Source of the DNA: Halomonas campaniensis
GTDB lineage: Bacteria; Pseudomonadota; Gammaproteobacteria; Pseudomonadales; Halomonadaceae
Length of the DNA: 64,000 nt
NCBI RefSeq assembly: GCF_002211105.1
Contig: NZ_JPUA01000034.1
Location: 194,682 to 258,681 of the forward strand
Direction: 5' to 3'
Shown here piece after piece: positions 1 to 9,623 of the stretch; the first letter of the stretch is position 1; each line of letters opens with the position of its first letter. The position numbers were made by a program, and so were the translations under genes. Under the pieces are notes generated by a model that saw only the letters and a list, made by a program, of their open reading frames with translations, ran no database searches and was not told the origin of the DNA.

Positions 1-1085
1 AGCACAGCGTTAAAGAGCTGCGCTCCATCGGTATCCAGCCTGATATTCTGATTTGCCGCAGCGAAGTAGAGCTCGAAGAGAGCGAGCGGCGCAAAATCGC
101 CCTGTTCACCAACGTCGAAGAGCGTGCCGTGGTACCGCTTCAGGATGCCGATACGATTTATCGCATTCCATTGATGCTCCACGAACACGGCCTGGACGAG
201 ATCGTTTGCGACAAGCTGCGCCTTGAAGCGCCCGAAGCCGATCTCTCCGAATGGGTGAAGGTGCTGGATGCCAAGCTCAACCCGCTCAAGTCCGTTAGCA
301 TCGCCATGGTGGGTAAGTACATGGAGCTGCTGGATGCCTATAAGTCGCTCAACGAAGCGCTGATTCACGCCGGTATCCAGGGCCGTATCAAGGTCAACGT
401 CGACTATATTGACTCTGAAGATATCGAGCGCCACGGCACCGAGCGTCTGGCAGGTAAAGACGCCATTCTGGTGCCCGGGGGCTTTGGCGAGCGCGGCGTA
501 GAAGGCAAAATTATGACCGCTCAATTCGCCCGCGAAAACAACGTGCCCTATTTAGGTATTTGCCTGGGCATGCAGGTAGCGGTGATTGAGTTCGCCCGTA
601 ACGTCGCAGGCTGGAAGGATGCCAACTCCACCGAGTTCACCCACGACACCCAGCATCCGGTGGTCGGGTTGATTACAGAGTGGCTGAGCCCGGAAGGCAA
701 AATCGAGCTGCGCGATGCGGCGTCCGATTTAGGCGGCACCATGCGCTTAGGGGGCCAGGTGTGCCACTTGGCATCGGGTTCTAAAGCACGTGAGGCCTAT
801 GGCTCCGAAGAGATTGTGGAGCGCCATCGCCACCGCTTTGAGGTTAATAACCAGTTTATCGATGAGCTTGAAAAAGCCGGGCTGGTTATCTCGGGTAAGA
901 GCGTTGATCAGTCGCTGGTGGAAATGGTCGAGTTAGCGGATCACCCCTGGTACGTGGCCTGTCAGTTCCATCCAGAGTTCACGTCGACGCCCCGTGATGG
1001 ACACCCACTGTTCTCGGGCTTTGTTAACGCCGCCCTGGATCACAAAACAGCGCGTAGTCGTGCCCATGCGAATGCGCAGGAATAA
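1..1085 (+). CDS. pyrG: CTP synthase, 5'-truncated by window edge
   Basis: The frame is open from base 3, so this is the C-terminal two thirds of CTP synthase, which makes CTP from UTP, ATP and glutamine. Visible are the end of the amidoligase domain (ICRSE region, then MLHEHGLDE) and the complete class I glutamine amidotransferase domain: the nucleophile Cys in GICLGMQ (about base 560-580), the GGFGERG oxyanion strand, and the His/Glu pair in FHPEFTSTP near the end. The first internal ATG lies well inside the protein and is not the true start. kdsA follows 12 bp downstream and eno after that, the pyrG-kdsA-eno order common in gammaproteobacteria. Confidence 0.97.
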   Translation, partial: HSVKELRSIGIQPDILICRSEVELEESERRKIALFTNVEERAVVPLQDADTIYRIPLMLHEHGLDEIVCDKLRLEAPEADLSEWVKVLDAKLNPLKSVSIAMVGKYMELLDAYKSLNEALIHAGIQGRIKVNVDYIDSEDIERHGTERLAGKDAILVPGGFGERGVEGKIMTAQFARENNVPYLGICLGMQVAVIEFARNVAGWKDANSTEFTHDTQHPVVGLITEWLSPEGKIELRDAASDLGGTMRLGGQVCHLASGSKAREAYGSEEIVERHRHRFEVNNQFIDELEKAGLVISGKSVDQSLVEMVELADHPWYVACQFHPEFTSTPRDGHPLFSGFVNAALDHKTARSRAHANAQE

Positions 1086-1961
<876 letters not shown>

Positions 1962-2020
1962 GCTGTTTTTGCTAATCAGAGCCTCGTTGAGTAGGGCGTT
2001 ATATTAATAATTTTATCTAA

Positions 2021-3331
<1,311 letters not shown>

Positions 3332-3363
3332 AAACCAATTTCGAGCGAATTTTGAGATGCGTT

Positions 3364-3381
3364 TGTAAGAGATGTCTCAAA
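3364..3381 (+). promoter_or_regulatory. Second, partial GacA-type box
   Basis: The left half-site TGTAAG is perfect. After a six-base spacer the right half reads CTCAAA instead of CTTACA. It starts exactly 22 bp, about two helical turns, upstream of the perfect box at 3386, so two response-regulator dimers could bind on the same DNA face. The binding is inferred; the half-site and spacing are seen. Confidence 0.5.
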
Positions 3382-3385
3382 ATTT

Positions 3386-3403
3386 TGTAAGAGATATCTT
3401 ACA
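3386..3403 (+). promoter_or_regulatory. GacA upstream activating sequence (perfect TGTAAG-N6-CTTACA)
   Basis: The 18-bp palindrome TGTAAG-agatat-CTTACA is identical to the consensus bound by the response regulator GacA upstream of rsmY and rsmZ in Pseudomonas. Its centre is about 180 bp before the predicted start of the GGA-rich RNA at about 3574, which is the distance known for Pseudomonas rsmZ. Longer inverted repeats surround it (CGAGCGAATTT at about 3342 against AAATTCGCTCG at about 3413). GacA itself is not encoded in this window. Confidence 0.85.
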
Positions 3404-3499
3404 AATGCCGACGAAATTCGCTCGTTTTGGGTAAGAAATTGCCTATTTTTTCGCTAACTTAACTTTAAGTTCCTGTTTTTATTGATTTTTAAAAAATAA

Positions 3500-3525
3500 G
3501 GCGAGCCGCAAAGGCTCGCCTTTTT
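3500..3525 (+). terminator. Rho-independent terminator of eno
   Basis: An 8-bp perfect stem GGCGAGCC/GGCTCGCC with a GCAAA loop is followed by five T. It lies between the GacA box and the small-RNA promoter, so it stops eno transcription before it enters the small-RNA gene. Confidence 0.88.
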
Positions 3526-3539
3526 GCATTTTGGCTTTG

Positions 3540-3567
3540 TTGAGAAGCCGCTGTGATATGCCACAAT
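3540..3567 (+). promoter_or_regulatory. Predicted promoter of the RsmZ-like RNA
   Basis: A -35 hexamer TTGAGA (3540-3545, five of six matches to TTGACA) is separated by 16 bp from CACAAT (3562-3567, four of six matches to TATAAT). Transcription would begin near 3574, just before the first GGA motif. The -10 box is weak, as expected for a promoter that needs an activator bound at the upstream box. Confidence 0.5.
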
Positions 3568-3573
3568 GCATTC

Positions 3574-3743
3574 AGGACTAGGGGAGGCAAGGACGCTTCA
3601 GTCAGGATGCAGCGGGATGTAGGTCAGATGCGCCGGGTGATACAGTGAGGTAAGTCCCGGCAAGGATGTCATCTGAGGAGGTTGATCCAGGGAGTGGTCA
3701 GAGGAAGTGCTTGGAGCGGGCGGCCTACGGGCCGCCTTTTTTT
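3574..3743 (+). ncRNA. rsmZ: RsmZ/CsrB-type CsrA-sequestering small RNA
   Basis: A non-coding stretch of about 170 bases holds ten GGA trinucleotides, at 3575, 3583, 3591, 3605, 3615, 3664, 3677, 3691, 3703 and 3713. Several are in AAGGA or CAGGATG contexts close to the CsrA-binding consensus. It ends in a terminator hairpin. RNAs of this class bind several CsrA/RsmA dimers and relieve translational repression. Three independent facts support the call: the GGA density, the perfect GacA box about 180 bp upstream, and the position beside fdxA, where rsmZ lies in Pseudomonas. csrA is encoded 10 kb downstream in this window. The 5' end is inferred from a predicted promoter. The symbol is by analogy of position and class, not sequence identity. 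Confidence 0.82.
3719..3743 (+). terminator. Terminator of the RsmZ-like RNA
   Basis: A 7-bp perfect stem GGCGGCC/GGCCGCC closes a TACG loop, giving the exceptionally stable C(UACG)G tetraloop, and is followed by seven T. It defines the 3' end of the small RNA. Confidence 0.9.
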
Positions 3744-3792
3744 GTCTGGGTTTTGGCAACACGATTTTTGACGACCCACTATCGGCGACACA

Positions 3793-3822
3793 ATAAAAAA
3801 AACCAGCGAGGTCGCTGGTTTT
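3793..3822 (-). terminator. Terminator of fdxA
   Basis: The stem AACCAGCGA/TCGCTGGTT (3801-3820) is followed on the minus strand by a run of eight T. It lies 33 bp past the fdxA stop codon and separates fdxA from the convergent small-RNA gene. Confidence 0.85.
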
Positions 3823-3854
3823 AAAGAGAAGTGCTAATGAGTGGATAGTCAGCC

Positions 3855-4178
3855 TTAGCGCTCTAATTTCTCAAGCTTACCTGGCTTGCCATCCCACTCT
3901 TCGGCGTCCGGCAACGGATCTTTTCTTTCGGCAATGTTCGGCCACACTTCGGCCATTTCAGCATTAATCTCGATAAAGGCCTCTTGCCCATCCGGCAGCT
4001 CATCCTCGGAGAATATCGCCTCAGCGGGGCACTCGGGCTCACACAGCGCGCAGTCGATACACTCGTCCGGATGAATGACCAGGAAGTTTGGGCCCTCGTA
4101 GAAACAGTCGACCGGGCAGACTTCCACACAGTCGGTGTATTTGCACTGGATGCAGTTCTCGGTAACGACAAACGTCAT
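3855..4178 (-). CDS. fdxA: Seven-iron ferredoxin FdxA
   Basis: A 107-residue ferredoxin of the 3Fe-4S/4Fe-4S (Azotobacter FdI-like) family, an electron carrier in the cytoplasm. The N-terminal half holds [18 protein letters not shown] and the second cluster motif [12 protein letters not shown] near residues 40-50. The acidic C-terminal tail (EIFSEDELP to the end) is typical of FdxA. The order small RNA-fdxA-mutS is the same as in Pseudomonas, where rsmZ lies next to fdxA. The ATG is preceded by AAGAGGGA. Its exact electron partner cannot be told from the sequence. Confidence 0.95.
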   Translation of the reverse strand: MTFVVTENCIQCKYTDCVEVCPVDCFYEGPNFLVIHPDECIDCALCEPECPAEAIFSEDELPDGQEAFIEINAEMAEVWPNIAERKDPLPDAEEWDGKPGKLEKLER

Positions 4179-4349
4179 CTTGCTATCCCTCTTGCAGGGC
4201 CGAGAGTCTCTCAGCCATGGTCAATCGTGAATGGTTATAAATCAGCCGTTTTTTATAAGCTAAAAGTTTGAGCGACATTCTAGAGGTGCGCCTACCTGTC
4301 GGCAAGCGCCATATGATTCCAGTTGGTAGCAATGCCAGTACAGGTTTCC

Positions 4350-4412
4350 GCGAGGGCGCTGTAAACCCATCCTTGGGCGCTACTTTTTCCATCCTTGGAA
4401 AAAGACCCTCGC
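4350..4412. repeat. Cloverleaf-like palindromic element between fdxA and mutS
   Basis: An outer 7-bp stem (GCGAGGG at 4350, CCCTCGC at 4406) encloses two hairpins with the same core CCATCCTTGG. One is at 4366-4377 (stem CCCA/TGGG). The other is at 4383-4404 (9-bp stem CTTTTTCCA/TGGAAAAAG). Both have the loop TCCT. GGGCGCT occurs twice, at 4354 and 4375. The layout looks like a REP-like interspersed element rather than a terminator, because no T tract follows on either strand. No second copy was seen in the window. The rest of 4179-4467 holds only the fdxA upstream region and no supportable gene. Confidence 0.5.
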
Positions 4413-4467
4413 TCCAACCTGCCCTGGCATTAGAAGCTTACTTATGGTCTTCCAAGTATGAGTACTA

Positions 4468-7035
4468 TTAGATCAGGTCTCGCCACTGATACAACAGTGC
4501 AAGTGCTTCCCGCGGTGTTAAACCATCCATATCAACATTTTCCAACGCCTCGACCACCGGATGCGGCGCGGCGGCGAACAGATCGTTTTGCTGGGGAGCG
4601 GTTCGCGGCGCCTGCGCTGTGTTATCCACATCGCGCTGCTCCAAACTTATTAATTTCTCGCGGGCACGCTTAATCACATGGTTAGGCACACCCGCTAGCT
4701 GCGCCACCTGCAAACCGTAGCTCTGGCTGGCCGGGCCCGCTTCGATGCGGTGCATAAACACAATGCTGTCGCCATGTTCGGTGGCCGTGAGGTGGATATT
4801 GGCCACGCCTTCCATATGCTCAGGGAGCGCCGTCATTTCAAAGTAGTGGGTCGCGAACAGGGTTAGCGCACGCCCCTTGGCGAGATGCTCCGCACTTGCC
4901 CAGGCCAGGGATAAACCGTCAAAGGTGCTGGTGCCGCGGCCAATCTCATCCATCAGGATCAAACTTTGCTGGGTGGCGTTGTGCAGAATATTGGCGGTTT
5001 CAGTCATCTCCACCATAAAGGTAGAGCGCCCGCCCGCCAAGTCATCCGATGAGCCAATGCGGGTAAATATTCGATCCAGCGGGCCGATCTCGGCGGCATC
5101 GGCGGGCACGAAGCTACCGCAGTGGGCCAGTAGGGCGATGAGCGCCGTCTGACGCATATAGGTCGATTTACCGCCCATATTGGGGCCGGTAATAATCAAC
5201 ATATGCTGGTCAGGATTGAGCGTCACGTCGTTGGGCACAAAGGGAGTTTCGCTCACCTGCTCGACCACCGGGTGGCGCCCCGCGTCGATTTGAATACCGG
5301 TGGTTTCAGTGAGTGTCGGGCGCACCCAGTTCAGCGCCTCGGCGCGTTCGGCAAAGGCGCACAGCACGTCCAGTTCCGCTAAGGCTTGAGAAGTGCTTTG
5401 CAGCGCGTGAAGGCTGTTATTGAGATCGCCCAGCAGGCGGTCATAGAGCCATTTTTCACGGGTGAGCGCTCGGGACTTGGCCGACAGCGCCTTATCTTCA
5501 AACTCTTTAAGCTCGGGAATAATAAACCGCTCAGCGTTTTTTAGCGTTTGACGGCGGATATAGTCGGCAGGCGCCTGCTGAGCCTGGGAGCGCGGCAGCT
5601 CGATAAAGTAGCCGTGTACCCGGTTATAGCCCACTTTGAGGTTGGCAAGGCCCGTGCGCTCGCGCTCGCGCAGCTCTAGCTGAATAAGGTAGTCACCAGC
5701 GTTCTCGGCCATGCCGCGATGCTCATCAAGTTCAGCATCAAAACCGTCGGCAATCACCCCGCCATCGCGGATCACCACTGGCGGGTTTTCCACCAGCGCG
5801 CGGCTGAGCATATCGGCCATTTCCGGGTAGGGACGAATATGCGGGCGCAGGTTGTCCAAAGCGCTGCCGCTCTCTACCTCGCTTAGCTGCTGCTCCAGTT
5901 CAGGCAGCGTTACCAGTGCATCGCGAAGCCGTGCCAAATCTCGTGGGCGAGCGCTATACAAGGCTACGCGAGCGAGAATGCGCTCCACGTCGCCCACCGC
6001 GCTTAACGTTTCGCGCAGTGGCATATAGGCGGCATCCAAGCTTAACAGCGCCACCCCTGCATGGCGCCCCTGCACGATATCGCGTTGGCGTAGCGGGCGG
6101 TTGAGCCAGCGCTTGAGCAGCCGCGAACCCATGGCGGTGGTGCAGGTATCCAGCACACTGGCCAGGGTGTTATCGCTACTACCGCCCAGGTTGATGTCGA
6201 TTTCCAGATTGCGGCGGCTGGCAGCGTCGATCACCACCGCATCGTCGCGGTTCTCAACGCTGATGGCGGTTACATGGGGCAGGCGCGAGCGCTGAGTGTC
6301 CCGGGCGTAATCGATCAGCACCCCGGCGGCAATGAGCGCAGAGGTTAAGTGTGCACAGCCAAAGCCGCGTAAATCCTGCACTTCAAACTGGTCGCAGAGG
6401 CTGCGAGTAGCGCTCTCCAAGTCAAATAGCCACTCCCCCTGGCGGCGCAGGCTGCGCTTTTGCGACCAGGTATCGGGTAGCGTCAGGCTTTCGGGCACCA
6501 GTAGTTCGGCGGGAGAGAGGCGAGTGAGCTCCGCCAGCATCTCCGCTTCGCTCTCCACTTCCAGTACGTTAAAACGCCCGCTGGAGAGCTCCAACCAAGC
6601 AAGGCCCCAGCGCTCTCTCCCTGGTGTAACGGAGACCAAGACGTTGTCACGACGTGCATCAAGCAGCGCTTCATCGTGGAGCGTCCCGGGGGTGACGATA
6701 CGTACCACCTGGCGCTCGACGGGGCCTTTACTGGTGGCGGGATCGCCAATCTGCTCGCAGATCGCCACCGACTCGCCACCGGCGACCAGACGCGCGAGAT
6801 AGCCTTCAGCGCTATGGTAAGGTACGCCCGCCATGGGGATCGGTTTGCCGCCCGACTGGCCGCGCTGGGTAAGGGTAATATCCAGCAGCGCGGCGGCGCG
6901 CTTGGCGTCGTCGAAAAACAGTTCGTAAAAATCCCCCATGCGGTAGAACAGCAGTACCTCGGGGTGCTCGCGTTTGATCTTTAAATACTGGGTGATCATT
7001 GGCGTGTTGGCGGGAATAGCCTGTGACATGGGCAT
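4468..7035 (-). CDS. mutS: DNA mismatch repair protein MutS
   Basis: An 855-residue MutS, the protein that recognises mispaired bases and small loops and starts methyl-directed repair with MutL. The N-terminal mismatch-binding domain carries the Phe-X-Glu motif within [10 protein letters not shown]. The connector, lever and clamp domains follow. The ATPase has Walker A in [15 protein letters not shown], Walker B in [16 protein letters not shown] and the ATHYFEMT motif. The C-terminus ends with a short helical region. The start MPMSQ could be two codons shorter. Its neighbours fdxA, cinA and recA are those found in Pseudomonas. Confidence 0.98.
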   Translation of the reverse strand: MPMSQAIPANTPMITQYLKIKREHPEVLLFYRMGDFYELFFDDAKRAAALLDITLTQRGQSGGKPIPMAGVPYHSAEGYLARLVAGGESVAICEQIGDPATSKGPVERQVVRIVTPGTLHDEALLDARRDNVLVSVTPGRERWGLAWLELSSGRFNVLEVESEAEMLAELTRLSPAELLVPESLTLPDTWSQKRSLRRQGEWLFDLESATRSLCDQFEVQDLRGFGCAHLTSALIAAGVLIDYARDTQRSRLPHVTAISVENRDDAVVIDAASRRNLEIDINLGGSSDNTLASVLDTCTTAMGSRLLKRWLNRPLRQRDIVQGRHAGVALLSLDAAYMPLRETLSAVGDVERILARVALYSARPRDLARLRDALVTLPELEQQLSEVESGSALDNLRPHIRPYPEMADMLSRALVENPPVVIRDGGVIADGFDAELDEHRGMAENAGDYLIQLELRERERTGLANLKVGYNRVHGYFIELPRSQAQQAPADYIRRQTLKNAERFIIPELKEFEDKALSAKSRALTREKWLYDRLLGDLNNSLHALQSTSQALAELDVLCAFAERAEALNWVRPTLTETTGIQIDAGRHPVVEQVSETPFVPNDVTLNPDQHMLIITGPNMGGKSTYMRQTALIALLAHCGSFVPADAAEIGPLDRIFTRIGSSDDLAGGRSTFMVEMTETANILHNATQQSLILMDEIGRGTSTFDGLSLAWASAEHLAKGRALTLFATHYFEMTALPEHMEGVANIHLTATEHGDSIVFMHRIEAGPASQSYGLQVAQLAGVPNHVIKRAREKLISLEQRDVDNTAQAPRTAPQQNDLFAAAPHPVVEALENVDMDGLTPREALALLYQWRDLI

Positions 7036-7168
7036 CCTGATTAAGCGTAGCGCAAACCATTACGGCTTACGGCGTGTTCGTTGAGCCAGTTCTTGGTTCA
7101 AGTTCTTTGAGCAAGCTAAACGCAGTATTCTACGCTGAACAGACGACACACTTGAAGGAGCGAAGATA

Positions 7169-7699
7169 GTGCCCAGCGAAACTAGCCTGAAAAATCTTGA
7201 TTTAACCCTGTTGGCTCAGCGGCTAGGGCGGCTGTGTAAGCAGTTGGGTGTGGAAGTGACCGCTGCTGAGTCATGTACAGGGGGCGGCGTTGCCAGCGCT
7301 ATTACCTCCACTGCGGGAAGCTCTGCTTACTTTACGACCGGCTATGTGACCTATGCGAATGCGGCTAAAACACGTTTGTTAGGCGTGCCTGAAGCCACGC
7401 TGGCCGAGCACGGTGCGGTCAGCGAAGAAGTGGTTAATGCCATGGTTGCAGGGGCCTGCCGTGAAAGTGGTGCAGGATTGGCCGTTGCCGTTAGCGGCGT
7501 GGCCGGGCCGGATGGTGGCAGCGATGCGAAGCCCGTTGGGACGGTTTGGCTCGCCTGGGGAGATACCGCTGCCCAGGAGGCTGAGTGTTTTCACTTCCCG
7601 GGCGATCGCCAGGCAGTGCGCGAGCAGGCGGTACGTCAGGCCTTGGTAGGGCTGGAGGCGCGCCTGAATGAGCGGGAAAAGGCGAGCAAGACGCACTAG
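7169..7699 (+). CDS. pncC: CinA C-terminal-type nicotinamide-nucleotide amidohydrolase PncC
   Basis: A 176-residue stand-alone CinA C-terminal domain. The family deamidates nicotinamide mononucleotide to nicotinic acid mononucleotide and so recycles pyridine nucleotides. Characteristic motifs are VTAAESCTGGGVASAIT near residue 30, SSAYFTTGYVTYAN near 50 and VAVSGVAGPDGG near 110. There is no molybdopterin-binding domain, as in E. coli PncC (YgaD). Translation starts at a GTG with AAGGAG eight bases upstream. It lies just ahead of recA, the order found in E. coli, Pseudomonas and many others. Confidence 0.93.
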   Translation: MPSETSLKNLDLTLLAQRLGRLCKQLGVEVTAAESCTGGGVASAITSTAGSSAYFTTGYVTYANAAKTRLLGVPEATLAEHGAVSEEVVNAMVAGACRESGAGLAVAVSGVAGPDGGSDAKPVGTVWLAWGDTAAQEAECFHFPGDRQAVREQAVRQALVGLEARLNEREKASKTH

Positions 7700-7797
7700 T
7701 GGTAAGGAAAAGGCGCTTATCCAGAAAGGCGCTTAACAAAATAGATGAGAGAAAGCGTGATCAAGGATTTGTTTACGGCGCAATCTTTGGCATACTA

Positions 7798-7813
7798 CTG
7801 GCTAATTATACAG
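7798..7813 (+). promoter_or_regulatory. LexA (SOS) box upstream of recA
   Basis: CTGG-CTAATTAT-ACAG matches the CTGT-N8-ACAG consensus in seven of eight conserved positions and lies 22 bp before the recA start codon. Repression by LexA is established for recA in gammaproteobacteria. lexA itself is not in the window. Confidence 0.75.
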
Positions 7814-7834
7814 CTTGTTATGAGGAATCTCTGA

Positions 7835-8905
7835 ATGGCTCAGGATGACAACCGCACTAAAGCGCTAAACGCTGCACTCACCCAAATCGACCGTCAGTTC
7901 GGCAAGGGCACCGTTATGCGTCTAGGCGACGCGCCGCGTGTCGTCATGCCGTCGGTTTCCACCGGATCATTGGGTCTGGATATCGCTCTCGGCATCGGCG
8001 GCCTGCCGTTTGGCCGCGTGTGCGAAATCTTTGGCCCCGAGTCGTCGGGTAAAACGACCCTGACCCTATCGGTGATTGCTCAGGCACAAAAGCAGGGCAA
8101 AGTGTGTGCCTTCGTGGATGCCGAGCACGCTCTTGACCCCAGCTATGCAGAAAAGCTGGGCGTTAACCTCGATGACTTACTGGTTTCCCAGCCGGACACC
8201 GGTGAGCAGGCGCTGGAAATTACCGACATGCTGGTACGCTCCGGCGGTGTTGATGTGATTGTTATTGACTCGGTGGCCGCGTTGACCCCGCGCGCTGAAA
8301 TCGAAGGCGAGATGGGCGACTCCCACGTCGGGCTGCAGGCGCGTTTGATGTCCCAGGCGCTGCGTAAGATCACCGGTAATATCAAAAACGCCAACTGCCT
8401 GGTGATCTTCATCAACCAGATCCGCATGAAGATCGGTGTCATGTTCGGTAGCCCTGAAACCACCACGGGTGGTAACGCGCTGAAGTTCTACGCCAGCGTG
8501 CGTCTGGATATTCGCCGCACTGGATCGGTAAAAGTGGGTGATGAAGTCACCGGTAACGAAACCCGCGTGAAAGTAGTCAAAAACAAGGTGGCACCGCCAT
8601 TCCGTCAGGCTGAATTCCAGATTCTTTACGGTAAGGGTATCTACCACGCCGGTGAGGTCATCGACCTGGGCGTGCAGTGCAACCTGGTCGACAAAGCCGG
8701 TGCCTGGTACAGCTATAAAGGTAAGAAAATCGGTCAGGGTAAAGCCAATTCAGCGCTCTACCTGGAAGAGCACCCGGAAATTATGCTCGAAATCGAAACG
8801 CAGATTCGTGAGCAGCTCTTGGCCAAGCCTGATCCTAAAAAGGAGAAGGAAGATGCGCCGGCCGAAGCAGCAGAATTGGACGCGGGCGATGACGATCTGC
8901 TCTAA
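7835..8905 (+). CDS. recA: Recombinase RecA
   Basis: A RecA of 356 residues that forms filaments on single-stranded DNA, exchanges strands and promotes self-cleavage of LexA. Walker A is [10 protein letters not shown] near residue 70. Walker B is the strand [13 protein letters not shown] near 140. The L1/L2 DNA-binding loops lie around [10 protein letters not shown] and [13 protein letters not shown]. The C-terminal tail is strongly acidic ([13 protein letters not shown]), as in other RecA proteins. recX follows 39 bp downstream. A LexA box precedes it, so induction by DNA damage is expected. Confidence 0.98.
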   Translation: MAQDDNRTKALNAALTQIDRQFGKGTVMRLGDAPRVVMPSVSTGSLGLDIALGIGGLPFGRVCEIFGPESSGKTTLTLSVIAQAQKQGKVCAFVDAEHALDPSYAEKLGVNLDDLLVSQPDTGEQALEITDMLVRSGGVDVIVIDSVAALTPRAEIEGEMGDSHVGLQARLMSQALRKITGNIKNANCLVIFINQIRMKIGVMFGSPETTTGGNALKFYASVRLDIRRTGSVKVGDEVTGNETRVKVVKNKVAPPFRQAEFQILYGKGIYHAGEVIDLGVQCNLVDKAGAWYSYKGKKIGQGKANSALYLEEHPEIMLEIETQIREQLLAKPDPKKEKEDAPAEAAELDAGDDDLL

Positions 8906-8944
8906 GATGATGCTAGCGAAGCCGATGTTAGCGAAGAGCATCTG

Positions 8945-9409
8945 ATGGCCTTTAGCTCCCAGCGCGATGCCACGCCCCGTGACATCGCCATTGGCTTACT
9001 GGCTCGGCGCGAATACTCCCGCGCCGAGCTTGCCCAGCGGTTGAAGAAAAAATCCTTCGACGATGCCGCTATCGATGAGTGCTTGGACACCTTGGTCGAA
9101 CAAGGGCTGCAGTCTGACGCTCGCTTTGCGGCCAGTTTCGTACGCACGCGTATTCTGCGCGGCCAAGGCGTTATTCGTATTAAAGGCGAGTTGCGCCAGC
9201 GGGGCGTTGACCAGGAAACCCTTACCACCGCTTTTGAAGAGGTGGAGGAGGGCGAGCAGGTCGACTGGTTTGAGCTAGCCCGGGAAACCCTGGCGCGGCG
9301 CTTTGATAGCCCTGGTGAGACCCCCAAAGAGCGCGCTAGACGCGAGCGCTTTCTCGCTAGCCGCGGCTTCGATTTTGAGCAAATTCGCTACGCGCTCTCC
9401 TGCCTCTAA
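8945..9409 (+). CDS. recX: Regulatory protein RecX
   Basis: A 154-residue helical protein of the RecX family, which caps and inhibits RecA filaments. It shows the three-repeat helical layout: RDIAIGLLARREYSRAELAQRL near the start, the central CLDTLVEQGLQSDARFAASFVRTR, and a final part with RRERFLASRGFDFEQIR. It lies 39 bp after recA and has no clear terminator between, so readthrough from recA is the likely way it is expressed. Confidence 0.95.
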   Translation: MAFSSQRDATPRDIAIGLLARREYSRAELAQRLKKKSFDDAAIDECLDTLVEQGLQSDARFAASFVRTRILRGQGVIRIKGELRQRGVDQETLTTAFEEVEEGEQVDWFELARETLARRFDSPGETPKERARRERFLASRGFDFEQIRYALSCL

Positions 9410-9544
9410 TACGTTTTCTACAGCCCGTAAACCGTCCCCTCTTACATTTCTAATAGCGCTCTAATACGCTTGTTCACTTGGCTGTCCACACAGCTGTTTG
9501 CCATTCTGCCACTAAGTGCGGCTTTAGTCGTTTGACAACTGCGC

Positions 9545-9550
9545 TATAAT
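9545..9550 (+). promoter_or_regulatory. -10 element TATAAT upstream of alaS
   Basis: A perfect TATAAT lies 74 bp before the alaS ATG, after a 135-bp non-coding gap. At the usual -35 distance there is only a poor TTTAGT-like match. A nearby TTGACA is seven bases away, too close to pair with it. The rest of the recX-alaS gap (9410-9623) shows no gene. Confidence 0.45.
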
Positions 9551-9623
9551 GGCTGCTTTGCGACCCCTGAGGGTAGCGGTGACAGCGCCCTGGGACATCA
9601 CGCTTTCTTGTTACGGATACCCT

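Noticed and set aside
4183..4392. Minus-strand frame of 69 codons between fdxA and mutS
   Set aside because: It runs through the palindromic element, has no good ribosome site and has no recognisable domain.
9532..9550. TTGACA and TATAAT close together before alaS as a perfect promoter
   Set aside because: They are separated by only seven bases, so they cannot be one promoter. Only the -10 is kept.
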